A stretch of 7,021 nt of DNA. Origin: Candidatus Jidaibacter sp. (lineage in GTDB: Bacteria > Pseudomonadota > Alphaproteobacteria > Rickettsiales > Midichloriaceae). Below are positions 6,044-7,021 of this stretch, in pieces. The stretch spans positions 1 through 7,021 of the forward strand of contig JAJTHY010000110.1 of assembly GCA_021298045.1 (NCBI GenBank), read 5' to 3'. Position 1 is the first letter of the stretch; every line of letters begins with the position of its first letter. The position numbers and the translations under genes were made by a program. The notes beneath the pieces are model-generated. The model had not been told where the DNA came from. It was given only the letters and a program-made list of their open reading frames with translations, and did no database searches.

Positions 6044-6895
6044 TTAAACTTGAGTATAGTTGTTATTAGTATGTATGCCGCTGCAGAGAAAATGTAATTC
6101 AGCAATCTTTTGACACATGGATGTTATTTTGCTAGTCATGTTATTACAGAACCAGTATATATTCACTACATGTGATGCATCACTGGCATCGATGCTACAA
6201 GTTGCACTGTTGAAGATAAAAAAATTATACTTCCCAGTAACCATGCCGTTAAGCCCAGCGCCTATAAGGCCACAAGCTATAGCACCAACTGCAAGTGGGA
6301 AGATGTTAGAAGATTTTGCATAACCAGAGCCGGCAAAATACCCTAATCCACAAGCGGCAATAACTGACGCTAAACCAAACCCCTTATTATTAGGAACGTT
6401 AGCTTGCGCGCTTGATTTGTTCTCAGCAGTATTTTGGTTATTTTCAGGATGCGTACTTTTAATAAACTGAGACATGCCATATCCCATAGCCAAAGCAGCA
6501 ATCGGCAACAAAAATAATGGGGATGGCGAAGAGCCTATAGAAATAAAAGAGCCATTGCTTGCCGATATATTAGCGATTGATGAATTGTTCATAACAATCC
6601 CGCTGCTAACATTAGTATTAGTTAGCACATATGCAGCAAAACATAAAGAAGCGGTTACAAGGCTGGTTGCAAAGCAGGGTAATAAAAACCCACCACCGCC
6701 ACTACCTTGAGTTATGCATCCAATTTGGATATCACCAAAATTATAGCCTCCATTATTGGCGACGTTTACTTCAGTGCCGGTTCTACCATAATACTGAGTG
6801 ACTCCCCCATTGTAATCAGAGTTAGACTGATAAACCCTTACTCCGCCAGTCCCGTAACTATTAAATTTTTGTATTCGCACTTCTTGTCTTAGCAC
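6044..6895 (-). CDS. Unrecognised Gly/Asn-rich protein with four hydrophobic segments; 5' end probably lost to IS66
   Basis: I do not recognise a family. The 283 residues start with a polar Gly/Asn/Tyr-rich region (about 1-68) ending in a GSGGGG linker. Four hydrophobic, probably membrane-spanning, segments follow at about 70-92, 127-146, 172-193 and 198-220. The last two are rich in Gly and Ala (GFGLASVIAACGLGYFAGSG, then AIACGLIGAGLNG). A hydrophilic Asn/Gln-rich linker lies at 147-171. The tail (221-283) is polar and holds four cysteines. The usable start is GTG (complement of 6893-6895), with no ribosome binding site before it. The frame continues upstream through Asn-Glu into the IS66 terminal repeat at 6903, so the native N-terminus was probably removed by the insertion. 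An internal ATG at the complement of 6590-6592 (residue 102) has a GGG 6 nt upstream and could start a shorter protein lacking the first hydrophobic segment. Confidence 0.5.
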   Translation of the reverse strand: MLRQEVRIQKFNSYGTGGVRVYQSNSDYNGGVTQYYGRTGTEVNVANNGGYNFGDIQIGCITQGSGGGGFLLPCFATSLVTASLCFAAYVLTNTNVSSGIVMNNSSIANISASNGSFISIGSSPSPLFLLPIAALAMGYGMSQFIKSTHPENNQNTAENKSSAQANVPNNKGFGLASVIAACGLGYFAGSGYAKSSNIFPLAVGAIACGLIGAGLNGMVTGKYNFFIFNSATCSIDASDASHVVNIYWFCNNMTSKITSMCQKIAELHFLCSGIHTNNNYTQV

Positions 6896-6902
6896 TTCAT
6901 TA

Positions 6903-6922
6903 GTAAGCGTACAGTAAAGGAG
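6903..6922. repeat. Terminal inverted repeat of the IS66-family element (inner limit approximate)
   Basis: The terminus reads GTAAGCGTACAGTAAAGGAG from the outer tip inward. The GTAAGCG start is diagnostic of the IS66 family. The inner limit cannot be set because the opposite end is not in the window. Confidence 0.7.
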
Positions 6923-6937
6923 GTTTAGTGCAGCGGG

Positions 6938-7021
6938 TTAATCTAGTTTAATGTTCCACGGGAGGAGTTCTGCGATCTTGGATATCGGATGATCTTGTAT
7001 CCGCTCAAATACCGCCCTTAA
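6938..7021 (-). CDS. tnpC: IS66-family transposase, C-terminal 27 residues (partial)
   Basis: The minus-strand frame entering from the right edge reads LRAVFERIQDHPISKIAELL and then PWNIKLD before a TAA at 6938-6940. The pattern (hydrophobic)-x-RI-x-DHP-(6 residues)-LLPWN is the conserved C-terminal tail of IS66 transposases (TnpC, the DDE enzyme that moves the element). The DDE catalytic core is outside the window, so I cannot say whether the copy is intact. No frameshift or stop is seen in the visible part. Confidence 0.88.
   Translation of the reverse strand, partial: LRAVFERIQDHPISKIAELLPWNIKLD

Larger units (their letters stand above)
6903..7021 (-). mobile_element. IS66-family insertion sequence, transposase-distal end (cut by window edge)
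   Basis: The segment has the 3' end of an IS66-type transposase gene followed, 35 nt past its stop, by a terminus reading GTAAGCGT inward from 6903. IS66-family elements characteristically begin and end with GTAAGCG and make 8-bp target duplications. The 8 bp outside the tip are CTTCATTA (6895-6902), the candidate target duplication. The rest of the element, including the accessory tnpA/tnpB genes usual in the family, lies beyond the right edge. Confidence 0.85.

Noticed and set aside
6021..6059. Inverted repeat CTATACT / AGTATAG as a terminator of the membrane-protein gene
   Set aside because: The arms are only 7 bp and AT-rich with a 25-nt loop, partly inside the coding end, and no T-run follows. 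It could easily be chance.
6117..6892. Plus-strand open frames opposite the Gly-rich membrane-protein gene
   Set aside because: They are short (61-78 codons) and fragmented over several frames, while the minus strand has one continuous 283-codon frame with a sensible domain layout.

Overview
This window looks like part of an AT-rich alphaproteobacterial chromosome, most plausibly a host-associated (Rickettsiales-like) lineage. The grounds are the alphaproteobacterial style of the translation genes (EF-Tu with a short loop ending AYDQID, S7 ending in an ANKAFAHY-type tail), the low GC, the short palindromic repeats of the GTCATTCC...GGATGAC type, and an IS66-family insertion next to a damaged gene. 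The placement is inference; no rRNA is present to settle it.

Region 1 (1-3254, minus strand) is the str operon, read rpsL - rpsG - fusA - tuf. Gaps are 19, 27 and 30 nt, and a strong sigma70-type promoter (TTGACG, 17 nt, TATTAT) lies just upstream of rpsL. tuf runs off the left edge. These genes encode ribosomal proteins S12 and S7 and elongation factors G and Tu.

Region 2 (3360-5716, plus strand) diverges from the str operon. It is a tight three-gene cluster: an orphan ParA-type ATPase, a PLP-dependent cystathionine beta-lyase-like enzyme starting 1 nt after parA ends, and a shikimate kinase-fold protein overlapping the lyase gene by 8 nt. The spacing implies one transcript with coupled translation. 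The kinase keeps its nucleotide site, but three residues normally used to hold shikimate are changed (Arg to Lys, Gly to Glu, Arg to Ser). It may therefore act on another substrate.

Region 3 (5717-6043) is a non-coding gap between convergent genes. It holds two diverged copies of one palindromic repeat.

Region 4 (6044-7021, minus strand) holds an unrecognised gene for a Gly/Asn-rich protein with four hydrophobic segments. Its 5' end abuts the terminal inverted repeat of an IS66-family element at 6903. The last 27 codons of that element's transposase are visible at the right edge. The gene has probably lost its original start to the insertion.
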